Below, in pieces: positions 7,654 to 16,151 of a stretch of DNA of 43,734 bases. Within the stretch, counting starts at the first letter, position 1, and every line of letters begins with the position of its first letter. Position numbers and translations under genes: made by a program. The stretch lies in NCBI GenBank assembly GCA_029820565.1, contig JALGUR010000013.1, forward strand, positions 1-43,734, read 5' to 3'. The notes beneath the pieces were generated by a model. It made no database searches and was not told where the DNA came from. It saw nothing but the letters and a program-made list of their open reading frames with translations. Source of the stretch: Candidatus Zipacnadia bacterium. GTDB taxonomy: Bacteria > Armatimonadota > Zipacnadia > Zipacnadales > Zipacnadaceae.

Positions 7654-9600
7654 TTAGCTGGCAGCTACTGGTTCCGGCTCCTGGGCCTCTGACTCATACA
7701 TCATTGGCCCCAATCGCAGCTCTTCCCGCTTGCGATTTATATGCTCAATCATCAGATGGGCGGCCTTGATGGGATCAGGCTCAAAGTCAAATCGGGCTCC
7801 CACTAATTGCTCAATTCCTTCCCCAGTTATAAAGTCGCGCACTGCCGGCGCACCCATAACCGGCTGTGGGGTGCCAAAGACGGTGTATATCCCTGAGCCT
7901 ACTACATAATAGCCAATGGAGATAGCCTTTTCCGACATCCATTCGGGCGCCGCCCCGGCCACGGGCAGGTCGCTGATATCCTGACCCAGACCACCTTCTT
8001 TCAGTACCTCGCAGCAGGCAATCAGTATGCGGGTATTATCCACACAGGAACCGACATTTAGCACCGGAGGCATCCCCACGGTCTCACAGACCTCCCGCAG
8101 GCCCTTACCAGCATATTTGAAGGCCGCCTCGGGCACCATCAGCCCGGCGCGGGCATCAGATAGAGCCGAACATCCTCCCGCCAGCACTAATACATCATTC
8201 TTAATGAGTTCCTTAGCTATACCCACATGGCAACTGCCCTGGGGCAACTCGGGATTCTCGCAACCAACGACCCCGGCTACTCCACGGATTCGTCCCGAGA
8301 TTATCGCATCGTTGAGGGGGCGGTAGGAGGGCCGGAACCGCCCGCCCAGCAAGGTGTAGACATACTCAGCAGTGAAGCCGCCAACTAATTCAGTCTCTTC
8401 CTCAGGTATTTGTACGCGCTGAGGCTGTCTATTAGCAAAATTCTCCACCCCGAGGCGGATTATGCGCTTAGCTACCTCGTAGGCGTGGTGTTCGTCAAAC
8501 TCAATGTGCTCAACGCCGGGCATCTTAGCCTTTGGGGAGGTCGTAATTACCTTGGTATGCCAACAGTCGGCCAGTTCGGCAACCGCGGGCATAATGCACT
8601 GAACATCTACAATCATAAGGTCAACAGCCCCGGTCATTATCGCTAACTCCTGGTGGAGGAAGCTCCCGGCGGCCGGGACGCCCTTGCGCATTAGTATCTC
8701 CAGACCCGTACAGCACATCCCGGCCAGATTGATGCCCGTCGCGCCGACTTCTTCGGCCCGCTTTAGTAATTCGGGGTCGCGAGCGGCTTCCACAATCATC
8801 TCTGAGAGAGCCGGCTCGTGGCCGTGAACCACAATATTGACTTTGTCTTCCTTAAGCACTCCCAGGTTAATTTTGGATCGCACCGGCTCCGGTGAACCAA
8901 ATAGTATATCTTGCAGGTCGGTAGCAATCATTGACCCGCCCCAACCATCGCTCAGTGCGGCCCGTAGGCCCTGCTTGAGGATGTTGCGGTAATCAGCATC
9001 CACCCCGATATGTGTTTGATGCATTATCTGAACAATCTCGCGGTCAATACCCCGGGGCATCAGGCCCGTTTCTCGCCACCGCTGGATCCGGGCCTCTGGT
9101 GCCCGGTGCGACATCACTAACTCGCCGTCTTGCTGACCAAATTCAGCTAGCGCTTTCTCCCCCAGTTCTACGGCCACTTCTTGTATGGGCCGACTATCTA
9201 CTTCAATATCGTACTCTTCAGCCAGGGCAAGCAATTTGTCTTGGTCTTTCAGTTCGTAATCGCTATCCGGGTTGCACGCCGCCTGCAGGAAAACGTGGGC
9301 TATATCGCGGCCGTGGTCGGAGTGGGCGGCGGCTCCGGCGGCGACCATGCGGATCAAGTTCCGGGCGGCTATGACATCAGCAGTAGCTCCGCAAACGCCC
9401 CTCTGAGGGCCGTTGCCAAAGGGGTCAATGCGGCAGGGTCCCATATGGCAATTGCGACAACAAATCCCCAGTTGGCCAAAGCCACACTGGGGCTGCATTG
9501 CTTCATAGCGGTCCCATGCCAGGTCAATTTGTTCGTCTGCGGCCCGTTGTATCATCTGTTGAGCGGCCGGGTCAATAGACCGCTGCTTAGGGTCAACCAT
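7654..9600 (-). CDS. acsA: Ni-Fe carbon monoxide dehydrogenase catalytic subunit
   Basis: 648 aa (family about 630-680). It interconverts CO2 and CO, the carbonyl branch of the Wood-Ljungdahl pathway. D- and B-cluster ligands C39, C47, C48, C51, C56 and C70 have exactly the Moorella AcsA spacing (offset 20). The C-cluster ligands can be read as H261 (VVHGHEPA), C297 (GMCCTGLE), C335 (VDVQCIMPA), C447 (VVGCENPE), C477 (AGGCSALS) and C519 (GSCVDN). The interval between the last two is 42 residues, about eight shorter than in the monofunctional CooS enzymes I remember, so a loop seems trimmed. It is the first gene of the operon, 166 nt downstream of a consensus promoter. It could equally be labelled cooS; the acsB neighbour favours the acetyl-CoA role. 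Confidence 0.95.
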   Translation of the reverse strand: MVDPKQRSIDPAAQQMIQRAADEQIDLAWDRYEAMQPQCGFGQLGICCRNCHMGPCRIDPFGNGPQRGVCGATADVIAARNLIRMVAAGAAAHSDHGRDIAHVFLQAACNPDSDYELKDQDKLLALAEEYDIEVDSRPIQEVAVELGEKALAEFGQQDGELVMSHRAPEARIQRWRETGLMPRGIDREIVQIMHQTHIGVDADYRNILKQGLRAALSDGWGGSMIATDLQDILFGSPEPVRSKINLGVLKEDKVNIVVHGHEPALSEMIVEAARDPELLKRAEEVGATGINLAGMCCTGLEILMRKGVPAAGSFLHQELAIMTGAVDLMIVDVQCIMPAVAELADCWHTKVITTSPKAKMPGVEHIEFDEHHAYEVAKRIIRLGVENFANRQPQRVQIPEEETELVGGFTAEYVYTLLGGRFRPSYRPLNDAIISGRIRGVAGVVGCENPELPQGSCHVGIAKELIKNDVLVLAGGCSALSDARAGLMVPEAAFKYAGKGLREVCETVGMPPVLNVGSCVDNTRILIACCEVLKEGGLGQDISDLPVAGAAPEWMSEKAISIGYYVVGSGIYTVFGTPQPVMGAPAVRDFITGEGIEQLVGARFDFEPDPIKAAHLMIEHINRKREELRLGPMMYESEAQEPEPVAAS

Positions 9601-9726
9601 TGCGTTCCCTACTTTCTGGTTATCACGCTCGTTTACCCGCTATCGGGCACCAGTCTACACGTTCCTGCGTCGGGGGCTTAAGGATAGCCTCTCGCCTTGG
9701 GGGTAACTCTGCTAAGCATTATTAAA

Positions 9727-9747
9727 GGCCGGCTCCGACAGCCGGCC
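9727..9747 (-). other. Perfect hairpin near the 5' end of the CODH/ACS leader
   Basis: GGCCGGCT-N5-AGCCGGCC, an 8-bp perfect stem with a 5-nt loop, lies about 13-33 nt into the predicted transcript that starts near 9759. On the minus strand it is followed by TTTAATAAT, a weak T-rich tail. It could act as a 5' stability hairpin, an attenuator, or the terminator of the barrel-protein gene that ends at 9989. Confidence 0.6.
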
Positions 9748-9765
9748 GCGCTGTCTACAATTGGT

Positions 9766-9795
9766 ATTATAAAACAATTACATATTGCTTGTCAA
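9766..9795 (-). promoter_or_regulatory. Consensus sigma70 promoter of the CODH/ACS operon
   Basis: On the minus strand TTGACA (9795-9790), an 18-nt spacer and TATAAT (9771-9766) match both consensus boxes 6/6. Transcription should begin near 9759 and give a leader of about 160 nt before the CODH ATG at 9600. The region 9601-9726 in the leader holds no gene; a partly paired segment (GCTTAGC...CTTAAGC) is visible but fits no riboswitch class I can name. Plus-strand 9772-9988 shows nothing else recognisable. Confidence 0.85.
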
Positions 9796-9988
9796 GGCAA
9801 CAGACATTGCAAATCGGGACATTGTTGGCTGGCTGGAGCTGCCTACCACAGCGCGGCTCACTGCGACGCGGGGCAGATGCTGCCAACCTATCTACCATTC
9901 GTCTGATCCAGTGATTAGAGCCATTCAGTGCGCATTCGTCTCAGTTCTAATCTCATGCGTGTACCTCTGATAGCGTCTCGGCCCGGTG

Positions 9989-12013
9989 TCACTTATATAC
10001 CCATTTTGACTTGACGGCCAGCCGTGCCTTTGTATGGTCAGCATTAGGGTCGCCCAGGATGACAAACAAGTCTGTGCCCCGGCGTACTGCCTGGCGATAA
10101 CTCATATAGAAGTTTGTGCCCAGAGTGCCACTGAGCAGACGGCCGCCGAGGGTCTTCTCGGGGGTGAAGTCATAGTTGAAAGAAACCGTGGTCCGGCGGA
10201 TGCGCTCGTCGTCAGCATTGTCGGGATAGTCGCTTTCGCGGTACTCGTGGCCAATGTGGCAGCGGAGTTTATTGCTTACCTTTAGGCCCTGCCCCATACT
10301 GTAAAACAGGTAATCCGCGCCGTCGCTTTTGCCCCACCGTAGACTTGCCCCGCCGCCTTGATGGAGTTTTTTGGAGTTCCAGCCGAGGTCAACTCCGCAG
10401 GTATGATCCACATTAGGGGGTCGGTCGGAGTGGCTCCAACTCACATTCCAGGAGGTCCCGTCGCGGTAGTTAATCCAGTATCCGGCGCTCACGTCATTGT
10501 GATAGCGCGTTCCATCAGTACGGTCAAAACTGCCAAAACTCAGCGAGTAGCCGTGGGCTTCGGTGCGGCGGTTCTGGAAACTGTCATAAAGGTTGATGCC
10601 GGCCGAGAGTCCTTCTAAGTCAGTGTCAGGGGCGAAGCCGTTCCAGGGATCAAAGGTGGGATCCACACGTCGGTAGTTGGCCCAGAACCCGGGCTTGGCT
10701 TTCCCGCGCCGACGGCGAAGGCTAACTCGCCAGGAAGTCCCCGTGTTGCCGCCTTCGGTGTGGCTCTGGAAAAGGCGACCGTCCAGGCGAAAACTCCCCT
10801 GTCCCAGCCGCTTGGAATAGCGCGCTCGTCCGTAGTAGGTCTGGTTGTCCCCGTCGGGCTGATCAGTGCGGACGTAGCCGAGAGAGAGCCGATTGTACTT
10901 GGCAATCTTTTGACGCACCTGGAAAGCCAGATCATTGCGGCCCCCAAAGGTCCAGGTATCCAGCAGTCCGAGGCTGGTGCGGTCAATGGTACCGAATGCC
11001 TTCAGCCCCAGGTCGAAGTCGGGAATGCGCCGGCTGTAGAACATGTCTCCGGGAGGCATGTAGCCGCCACCCTCTACGAAGAACGGGCGACGGTCGGAAT
11101 ACCAGCGTTCGGTGTATGAGAAATCAATGCTTTCCACTTCATCCTCAATGTTGCGGAAGTCGGGCATCCAAGATGCCACGCCCGTCAGGCCGCTGGGGTG
11201 GGGGTACTTGGCGTCCAGAGCGATATTGGTGCGGAAGTGCCCGGCGCCCAACTCGGTTTGGATGTTAGGCATGATGATAGGCTGGACTGAAATAGTGGGC
11301 AGTTTCAGCTCCCTAATCTCCGCAATCTCGTGATTGTCCCACCTTTCGGGCTGGGGTGGCCAGTTCCACCAATCCTCACTGCGGCCATGGCGGCGCGCGA
11401 CGCTCACCCCCCACACCGATTGCCGAGCGGGATAGCGCAAGATTTCAAAGGGGATCCTGACCTCTACTATCCAGCCGTCGCCCACAGTATTGGCGGCGGC
11501 CGACCAGTCGCCCCGCCACTCAATCTTGGCATCGCTGCCTCCTGGGATTTCTTCGTTTTGGGTCCCCTTGGCTGTGACCTGAAATCTGTAGAGCCGGTCG
11601 CCGGTGTGATCAGCATCTATGCCGACGGAGATGAAGTCGTCATTCCAAATGTCACCGCCCCGTTTGGTCTCCTGGCATTTGATGGATTCGGGTTGATTGT
11701 CATAGGCGTAAACTGCTACATAAAACGCTGACTCATCCACGCACAGCCATGCCTCAGTGCGTTCGGTAGGGGCACACTGGTCGTCGGTGTTCCAGAATTC
11801 GTCGGTGTGGTAGACCTGCGGCCAGCAAGGGTCGTCCAGCACACCGTCTATGATGGGCGCTTCCTCGCAGACGGGGGCCTCAATCACAGGCCGATGATAC
11901 GCCTTGACCTGCGCTGGCTCCTGGGAGGACGAGGAGGCAGGGGCGGATAGTACTGCTGCGCACAGAACACAGACAGCCACTACGGCAATGGATACTGGCC
12001 TCACAAATCGCAT
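9989..12013 (-). CDS. Secreted CBM9-like domain plus DUF5916-type outer-membrane beta-barrel protein
   Basis: 674 aa with a signal peptide (MRFVRPVSIAVVAVCVLCAA, cleavage probably near residues 24-30). Residues about 45-240 form a CBM9-type domain: APIIDGVLDDPCW opens it, followed by TEAWLCVDESAFYVAVYAYD and GWIVEVRIPFEIL. The remainder has alternating polar and aromatic strands (YSLSFGSFDRTDG, SWNVSWSHSDRP) as expected of an outer-membrane barrel of the DUF5916 type. This supports a cell with an outer membrane. The protein may bind or pass glycans at the surface, but substrate is unknown. Its 58-nt gap from the upstream isocitrate dehydrogenase gene contains AGGCAGG as a ribosome-binding site, so the two may share a transcript. 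Confidence 0.8.
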   Translation of the reverse strand: MRFVRPVSIAVVAVCVLCAAVLSAPASSSSQEPAQVKAYHRPVIEAPVCEEAPIIDGVLDDPCWPQVYHTDEFWNTDDQCAPTERTEAWLCVDESAFYVAVYAYDNQPESIKCQETKRGGDIWNDDFISVGIDADHTGDRLYRFQVTAKGTQNEEIPGGSDAKIEWRGDWSAAANTVGDGWIVEVRIPFEILRYPARQSVWGVSVARRHGRSEDWWNWPPQPERWDNHEIAEIRELKLPTISVQPIIMPNIQTELGAGHFRTNIALDAKYPHPSGLTGVASWMPDFRNIEDEVESIDFSYTERWYSDRRPFFVEGGGYMPPGDMFYSRRIPDFDLGLKAFGTIDRTSLGLLDTWTFGGRNDLAFQVRQKIAKYNRLSLGYVRTDQPDGDNQTYYGRARYSKRLGQGSFRLDGRLFQSHTEGGNTGTSWRVSLRRRRGKAKPGFWANYRRVDPTFDPWNGFAPDTDLEGLSAGINLYDSFQNRRTEAHGYSLSFGSFDRTDGTRYHNDVSAGYWINYRDGTSWNVSWSHSDRPPNVDHTCGVDLGWNSKKLHQGGGASLRWGKSDGADYLFYSMGQGLKVSNKLRCHIGHEYRESDYPDNADDERIRRTTVSFNYDFTPEKTLGGRLLSGTLGTNFYMSYRQAVRRGTDLFVILGDPNADHTKARLAVKSKWVYK

Positions 12014-12071
12014 TGAGTTTGCCTGCCTTATATATTGAAAGGTGTGACCGCGCCGGGGGTTGCTGCGCTAT

Positions 12072-13160
12072 CTAACCAGCCGCTACGGCGGCACAGATAG
12101 CGTCGGCCATCTGGCTGGTGCCGACGGCGGTGGGATCGTCGCGGTGCAGCTTCAGATCGTAGGTTACCTTCTCCCCTGCCCGGATTACTTCGGCCACTGC
12201 CTGCTCTAACCGATCGGCGGCGGCTGACTCGCCCAGATGACGCAGCATCATCACCCCGCTCAATATGGTGGCCGTAGGGTTGACTTTGTTCTGGCCTTTA
12301 TATTTGGGCGCGCTGCCGTGAGTGGGTTCAAAGACGGCAATGTCGTCGCCGAGGTTGGCCCCGGGGGCTACCCCCAGGCCGCCGACCAGCCCGCAGGCCA
12401 AGTCACTAATGATGTCACCATAGAGGTTAGGTAATACCAGAACATCATACAGTTCGGGCTTCTGGACCAGTTGCATACACATATTATCTACAATGCGGTC
12501 TTCAAATTCAATGCCACTGTCAGCATATTCCTCAGCGACTTGGCGAGCGGTCTCCAGGAACAGCCCATCACTGTACTTCATTATATTGGCCTTATGCACG
12601 GCGGTGACCTTGCGGCGGCCGTTGCCGATAGCGTAGTCAAAGGCAAAGCGGACAATGCGAGCGGAGGCATATTCGGATATCGGCTTGATACTTATGCCCG
12701 AATCCGGACGGATAGCAGCCCCGGACAGTTGCTGAATGTGCTGAATAATCTCGGCGCACTCAGGGCTGCCCTGCTCGAATTCTATTCCGGCATAGAGGTC
12801 TTCGGTATTTTCGCGCACTATCACCAAATCCGCCTCAGGATACCGCGACTTGACGCCTTCGTAGTATTTGTAGGGCCGCAGGCAGGTGTACAGGTCGAGC
12901 CGCTGGCGCAAGGCCACATTGACGCTGCGGAAGCCGGTGCCCACCGGAGTGGTGATAGGACCTTTTATGGCGACTTTGTTGCGCCGAATGGACTCTAACA
13001 CTTGGTCAGGTAGGGGGGTACCCTGTTGGTCTATAACGTCCAGGCCAGCGTGTTGGACATCCCAGTGAATCTGGACCCCGGTGGCTGCCACGCACTGACG
13101 CATAGCCTCGGCCACTTCCGGACCAGTGCCGTCACCGGGAATGAAGGTCACCGTGTGCAT
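12072..13160 (-). CDS. NAD-type isocitrate dehydrogenase (IDH/IMDH family)
   Basis: 362 aa. The N-terminus ([13 protein letters not shown]) and the substrate loop ([16 protein letters not shown], near 83-98) are those of beta-decarboxylating dehydrogenases. A Ser-x-Asn at the loop start and a following LRPYKYY with [14 protein letters not shown] point to the isocitrate branch rather than 3-isopropylmalate or homoisocitrate. The conserved [12 protein letters not shown] and [16 protein letters not shown] carry the metal-binding aspartates, and GSAPKYKG and NPTATILS are present near the C-terminus. It would supply 2-oxoglutarate from acetyl-CoA-derived citrate. It starts at ATG 13160 with AAGGAG 7 nt upstream. 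The exact cofactor (NAD or NADP) is inferred from the subfamily only. Confidence 0.88.
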   Translation of the reverse strand: MHTVTFIPGDGTGPEVAEAMRQCVAATGVQIHWDVQHAGLDVIDQQGTPLPDQVLESIRRNKVAIKGPITTPVGTGFRSVNVALRQRLDLYTCLRPYKYYEGVKSRYPEADLVIVRENTEDLYAGIEFEQGSPECAEIIQHIQQLSGAAIRPDSGISIKPISEYASARIVRFAFDYAIGNGRRKVTAVHKANIMKYSDGLFLETARQVAEEYADSGIEFEDRIVDNMCMQLVQKPELYDVLVLPNLYGDIISDLACGLVGGLGVAPGANLGDDIAVFEPTHGSAPKYKGQNKVNPTATILSGVMMLRHLGESAAADRLEQAVAEVIRAGEKVTYDLKLHRDDPTAVGTSQMADAICAAVAAG

Positions 13161-13185
13161 ATCATAACTCCTTCGCGAGTTGGGC

Positions 13186-13238
13186 TTGACAGAATAACCT
13201 GCAACGGCTAAAGTGATATACAGTCTAAAAAGTTAGAC
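13186..13238 (+). promoter_or_regulatory. Candidate promoter and palindrome in the divergent icd/ICMT intergenic region
   Basis: Plus strand TTGACA (13186-13191), 17-nt spacer, TAAAGT (13209-13214, 4/6) could serve the methyltransferase at 13291. Just downstream lies GTCTAA-AAAG-TTAGAC (13223-13238), a perfect 6-bp-arm palindrome positioned near the predicted start of transcription. It might be an operator for one or both divergent genes. Confidence 0.45.
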
Positions 13239-13290
13239 GTCGCCAATTTGCGCATGCACTAAGTACAAATACCAGCCAATACTTAAAGCA

Positions 13291-13932
13291 ATGTCTATTG
13301 CAACTGAACGAGAACCCGCGGCTGCCCCTGATCATATTGACCTACCTATTCCCGTTCCTGAGCAAGTGCTCCAGTTCGAGAAGCCGTTATATCGGGTTCT
13401 ACGCGAGCATCGCGGTAAACTGCATCTTATTGCCTTCCTGGGAGCGGTGATCCTGGCTACTCCGCGTCTTCCCCAGGTATTGTGGGGGCTGCCCCTGATA
13501 GCGGTAGGTATAGTTGTGCGTACCTGGGCCGCTGGTTATATTGCCAAAGACTACCGGCTCTGCACCGAGGGTCCTTACGCCTACTGCCGCCATCCGATGT
13601 ATCTGGGCAATTTCGTGGTGCTCATTGGCCTATGCATTTGTGCGGGTAATATGTATCTGGCCGCTGCAGCGCTGGTAACTGGCAGTGTACTGTACTACTA
13701 TGCCATCCGCCGCGAAGAGAACCTACTGCATCGGCTGTTTGGCGAAGAGTTTGAGCAATATCGGCACCGCACTCCCGCCCTTGTGCCTGATTTGGCCAAT
13801 CTCAGGCTGACCTCTGGCGCCCTGCGTAACTTCCGATGGTATCTGGCCACATACAACGGCGCCTGGGAGCAGTCGGGCGCGGTGGCCCTGCTCGTTATTC
13901 TATTTGTCGCCAAGGCAGTCTGGTTCTCTTAG
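13291..13932 (+). CDS. ICMT/PEMT-like membrane methyltransferase
   Basis: 213 aa integral membrane protein with hydrophobic stretches near 44-58, 65-80, 105-135. It contains GPYAYCRHPMYLGNF (94-108) and later REENLL (141-146) and EFEQYRHRTPALVP (153-166), the signature of isoprenylcysteine/phospholipid methyltransferase-like proteins, where the HP and distal E/R residues bind S-adenosylmethionine. The methyl acceptor cannot be told from sequence; bacterial members act on varied lipids or are uncharacterised. It is the only plus-strand gene in this part. Its TAG stop (13930-13932) overlaps the TAA stop (13931-13929) of the convergent aminotransferase gene. Confidence 0.8.
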   Translation: MSIATEREPAAAPDHIDLPIPVPEQVLQFEKPLYRVLREHRGKLHLIAFLGAVILATPRLPQVLWGLPLIAVGIVVRTWAAGYIAKDYRLCTEGPYAYCRHPMYLGNFVVLIGLCICAGNMYLAAAALVTGSVLYYYAIRREENLLHRLFGEEFEQYRHRTPALVPDLANLRLTSGALRNFRWYLATYNGAWEQSGAVALLVILFVAKAVWFS

Positions 13933-15122
13933 CCCTCCAGGGCTTGGTGCAGGCGCTGGACTCCCTCACGAAGATTATCCAGCGAACAAGCGAAACTGAG
14001 TCGCAGATAGCCCTCCGCCCCAAATGCTGATCCGGGGACAGTGCTGATATGGGCCTGGGTGAGGAGATACTCGGCCAGTTGCAGAGAATTGTCAATCCGC
14101 TGCCCGGCTAATTCGGTGCCCAGGTGAGCGGTTACTTCGGGAAACACATAGAAAGCGCCGGCGGGCTTGGGGCAGCGCAGACCCGCTATCTGCTGGAGGG
14201 CGGGCACCAAGTAGTCGCGGCGTCGTTGGAACTGCTCGCGCATCTGGCCGACGCAATCCTGGGGGCCGGTCAGGGCGGCCAGAGCGGCATATTGGGCGAT
14301 AGAATTGGGGTTAGAGGTCTGATGGCTCTGGATGCTACTGACCTTGCTGACAAATTCGTCTGGCCCTATCAGCCAGCCTATCCGCCAGCCCGTCATTGAA
14401 TAGGTCTTGGATACTCCGTCCACAATTATGGTAGCCTGCTTGACTTCGTCACTGAGCATCGCCGGACCAAAGTGCTGTCCGTCGTCATAAATTAGATTCT
14501 TGTATATTTCGTCGGAGATAATGGTCAGGTTATGGTCCAGGGCGATTCGCGCCAGTCCCTCAATCGTCCGTCGGGTATAGACAGCGCCGGTGGGATTGCA
14601 GGGACTGCCTATGAGCATGGCTACCGTACGGTCGCTCACCGTGGCCCGTACTTCGTCAAGGTCCGGCTGAAAATTACTATCAGCATCAGTCATCACTACT
14701 GTGGACTGCCCACCGACGATCTTTATCTGCTCGGTATAACTAACCCAGTAGGGAGCAAAGACAATTACCTCGTCGCCCGGGTCCAGTAGAGCCTGCCAGA
14801 TGTTCATCAAGGCATGTTTGCCGCCGTTGCAGACGCAAACCCCACTGGGATCATAAGTCAGTCCAAACTCCTGCTGCATACTCTGGACTATGGCCTCCTT
14901 CAGTTCGGCAATGCCGGAGGCCGGAGTGTACTTTGTATGGCCGTCGGCCATGGCCTGCCGCGCCGCTTCACAGATATGGTCAGGAGTAGGAAAATCCGGC
15001 TCCCCGACGGCGAAGGAGATGACATCAATGCCGTCGCGTTGCATCTGTTTGGCCCGCGCGGCCATTCCGATAGTCGGCGAGGGGGCAATCTGCTGAGTAC
15101 GTTGCGAAATCTTCATTATCAA
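13929..15122 (-). CDS. Aspartate-type aminotransferase, PLP class I
   Basis: 397 aa. The order of motifs is that of bacterial Ib aspartate aminotransferases: VGEPDFPTP (39-47), HTKYTPASG (62-70), GGKHALMN, SPCNPTGA (173-180, N177), ISDEIYKNLIYD (D204, Y207), and the PLP lysine K239 in GVSKTYSMTGWRIGW. An arginine in YLRLSFA near the end should bind the substrate carboxylate. The product interconverts aspartate/2-oxoglutarate with oxaloacetate/glutamate. The reading frame may begin at a TTG (15122), whose last bases overlap the TGA of the upstream TPR gene, or at an ATG two codons later; GAGGTG precedes both. Overlap suggests translational coupling. Closely related aminotransferases cannot be excluded. 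Confidence 0.88.
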   Translation of the reverse strand: MIMKISQRTQQIAPSPTIGMAARAKQMQRDGIDVISFAVGEPDFPTPDHICEAARQAMADGHTKYTPASGIAELKEAIVQSMQQEFGLTYDPSGVCVCNGGKHALMNIWQALLDPGDEVIVFAPYWVSYTEQIKIVGGQSTVVMTDADSNFQPDLDEVRATVSDRTVAMLIGSPCNPTGAVYTRRTIEGLARIALDHNLTIISDEIYKNLIYDDGQHFGPAMLSDEVKQATIIVDGVSKTYSMTGWRIGWLIGPDEFVSKVSSIQSHQTSNPNSIAQYAALAALTGPQDCVGQMREQFQRRRDYLVPALQQIAGLRCPKPAGAFYVFPEVTAHLGTELAGQRIDNSLQLAEYLLTQAHISTVPGSAFGAEGYLRLSFACSLDNLREGVQRLHQALEG

Positions 15123-16060
15123 TTTGGCACCTCACTTAGAATACTTGGGTCTTTGATCCTGCCGCGCATAGCCAGGCAGCTACCAGGCGCGTCGTAAACA
15201 GAAGTCAAAGGCTTAAGGCGCGCTTGCCAGGACGGAGATAGTTGTTGGTACAACTGGCGGAGTTCATTTAGGGCCTCAGGGTAGTGGGGCCGCAGTTGTA
15301 AGGCACGCTGCAGTTGCTCGCGGGCCATAGTCAGATGGTGCTGGTGAGCGTAGGTTACACCCAGGTGATAATATATTTCGGCATTAGGGTGGTCTAATGA
15401 CTGGCGCACCGCTCTTTCCAGATAGAAAGCAGCATTGTGGTAGTCACCCTGGCGAAAGTAGGCCCATCCCAGGCTATCAATGAAACTAGGTGTGAGCGGA
15501 GCCAGGCGTACGGCTTGGGCAATTAGCCGTTTGGCGCGGGGTAGTTTGATCCCGGCGTCAGCATAGGTATAACCAACATTGTTAAGGACCATGGCATAAT
15601 CCAGAGCACCGAGTTGTCGCTGCTGGTAGTGGTACTGGATTAGGCGGACCGCCTGTTCCAAAGAGGCAATGCCGCGAGCCGTGTCGCCGGATCGCAGATA
15701 ACATGTGCCCAGTTCATAGTAATAAGTCTGTCCGGTAGTACGCTGGGCCTTTAGCAGTACTGGTATGGCTCGCTGATAGGCTTCGGCTACCATATAAAGA
15801 CGGCCGGCTCGCGCCACTACCAGAGGGTGATCAGGCGCCAGCGCCATGGCGCGGTCGAGACTATTGACAATCTTGGCAAAATCGGCTGGCTGACCGGTGG
15901 CGGCGTCTTCAGCCACTTTCAGGTAGCGCAAGGCCAGAAAGTCAGTTCTTGCCCGACCTATAGACTGGGGCACCTGACAGCCGCAGATTAGCACGATTGC
16001 CCCCAGTGCCGTGATTGCCAGACTTGTTATGAATGTAGGGGCGGATGTGCGCAGCCCCAT
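15119..16060 (-). CDS. TPR-repeat lipoprotein
   Basis: 313 aa from the ATG at 16060. The N-terminus has a short hydrophobic segment (SLAITALGAIVLICGC) ending in a lipobox-like ICGC, so it is probably a lipoprotein. The body is made of tetratricopeptide repeats, seen as PLVVARAGRLYMVAEAYQRA, YYELGTCYLRSGDTARG, PSFIDSLGWAYFRQGDYHNA and IYYHLGVTYAHQHHLTMA. TPR lipoproteins act as scaffolds in envelope assembly or secretion; no partner can be named. A longer frame back to 16195 would overlap the STAND gene and run through a dispersed repeat, so it is rejected. The chosen start codon itself lies in that repeat. Confidence 0.8.
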   Translation of the reverse strand: MGLRTSAPTFITSLAITALGAIVLICGCQVPQSIGRARTDFLALRYLKVAEDAATGQPADFAKIVNSLDRAMALAPDHPLVVARAGRLYMVAEAYQRAIPVLLKAQRTTGQTYYYELGTCYLRSGDTARGIASLEQAVRLIQYHYQQRQLGALDYAMVLNNVGYTYADAGIKLPRAKRLIAQAVRLAPLTPSFIDSLGWAYFRQGDYHNAAFYLERAVRQSLDHPNAEIYYHLGVTYAHQHHLTMAREQLQRALQLRPHYPEALNELRQLYQQLSPSWQARLKPLTSVYDAPGSCLAMRGRIKDPSILSEVPN

Positions 16061-16139
16061 CCGCCCGCACAGGTGCGGATGGGTCACGGCGGGCGGAAGG
16101 TGCTGCGCCGCTGGCGCACCACTTTCGCCCCTACAGGTC
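16034..16139. repeat. Dispersed GTAGGGGCGGATG...CCGCCC repeat at the start of the TPR gene
   Basis: A compound palindromic repeat opens with GTAGGGGCGGATGTGCGCAG, runs through CCCCATCCGCCCGCAC and GGGCGGAAGGTGCTGCGCCG, and closes with CGCCCCTACA. Parts recur at about 25875-25905, 27253, 27409, 27480 and 29675-29705. It fills the gap between the STAND gene stop and the TPR gene. Confidence 0.7.
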
Positions 16140-16151
16140 ATAGGTGGGTGA

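Noticed and set aside
9601-9726. Riboswitch (cobalamin or tetrahydrofolate) in the CODH/ACS leader
   Set aside because: Pathway logic made it tempting, but neither a B12 box nor the THF core motifs can be found.
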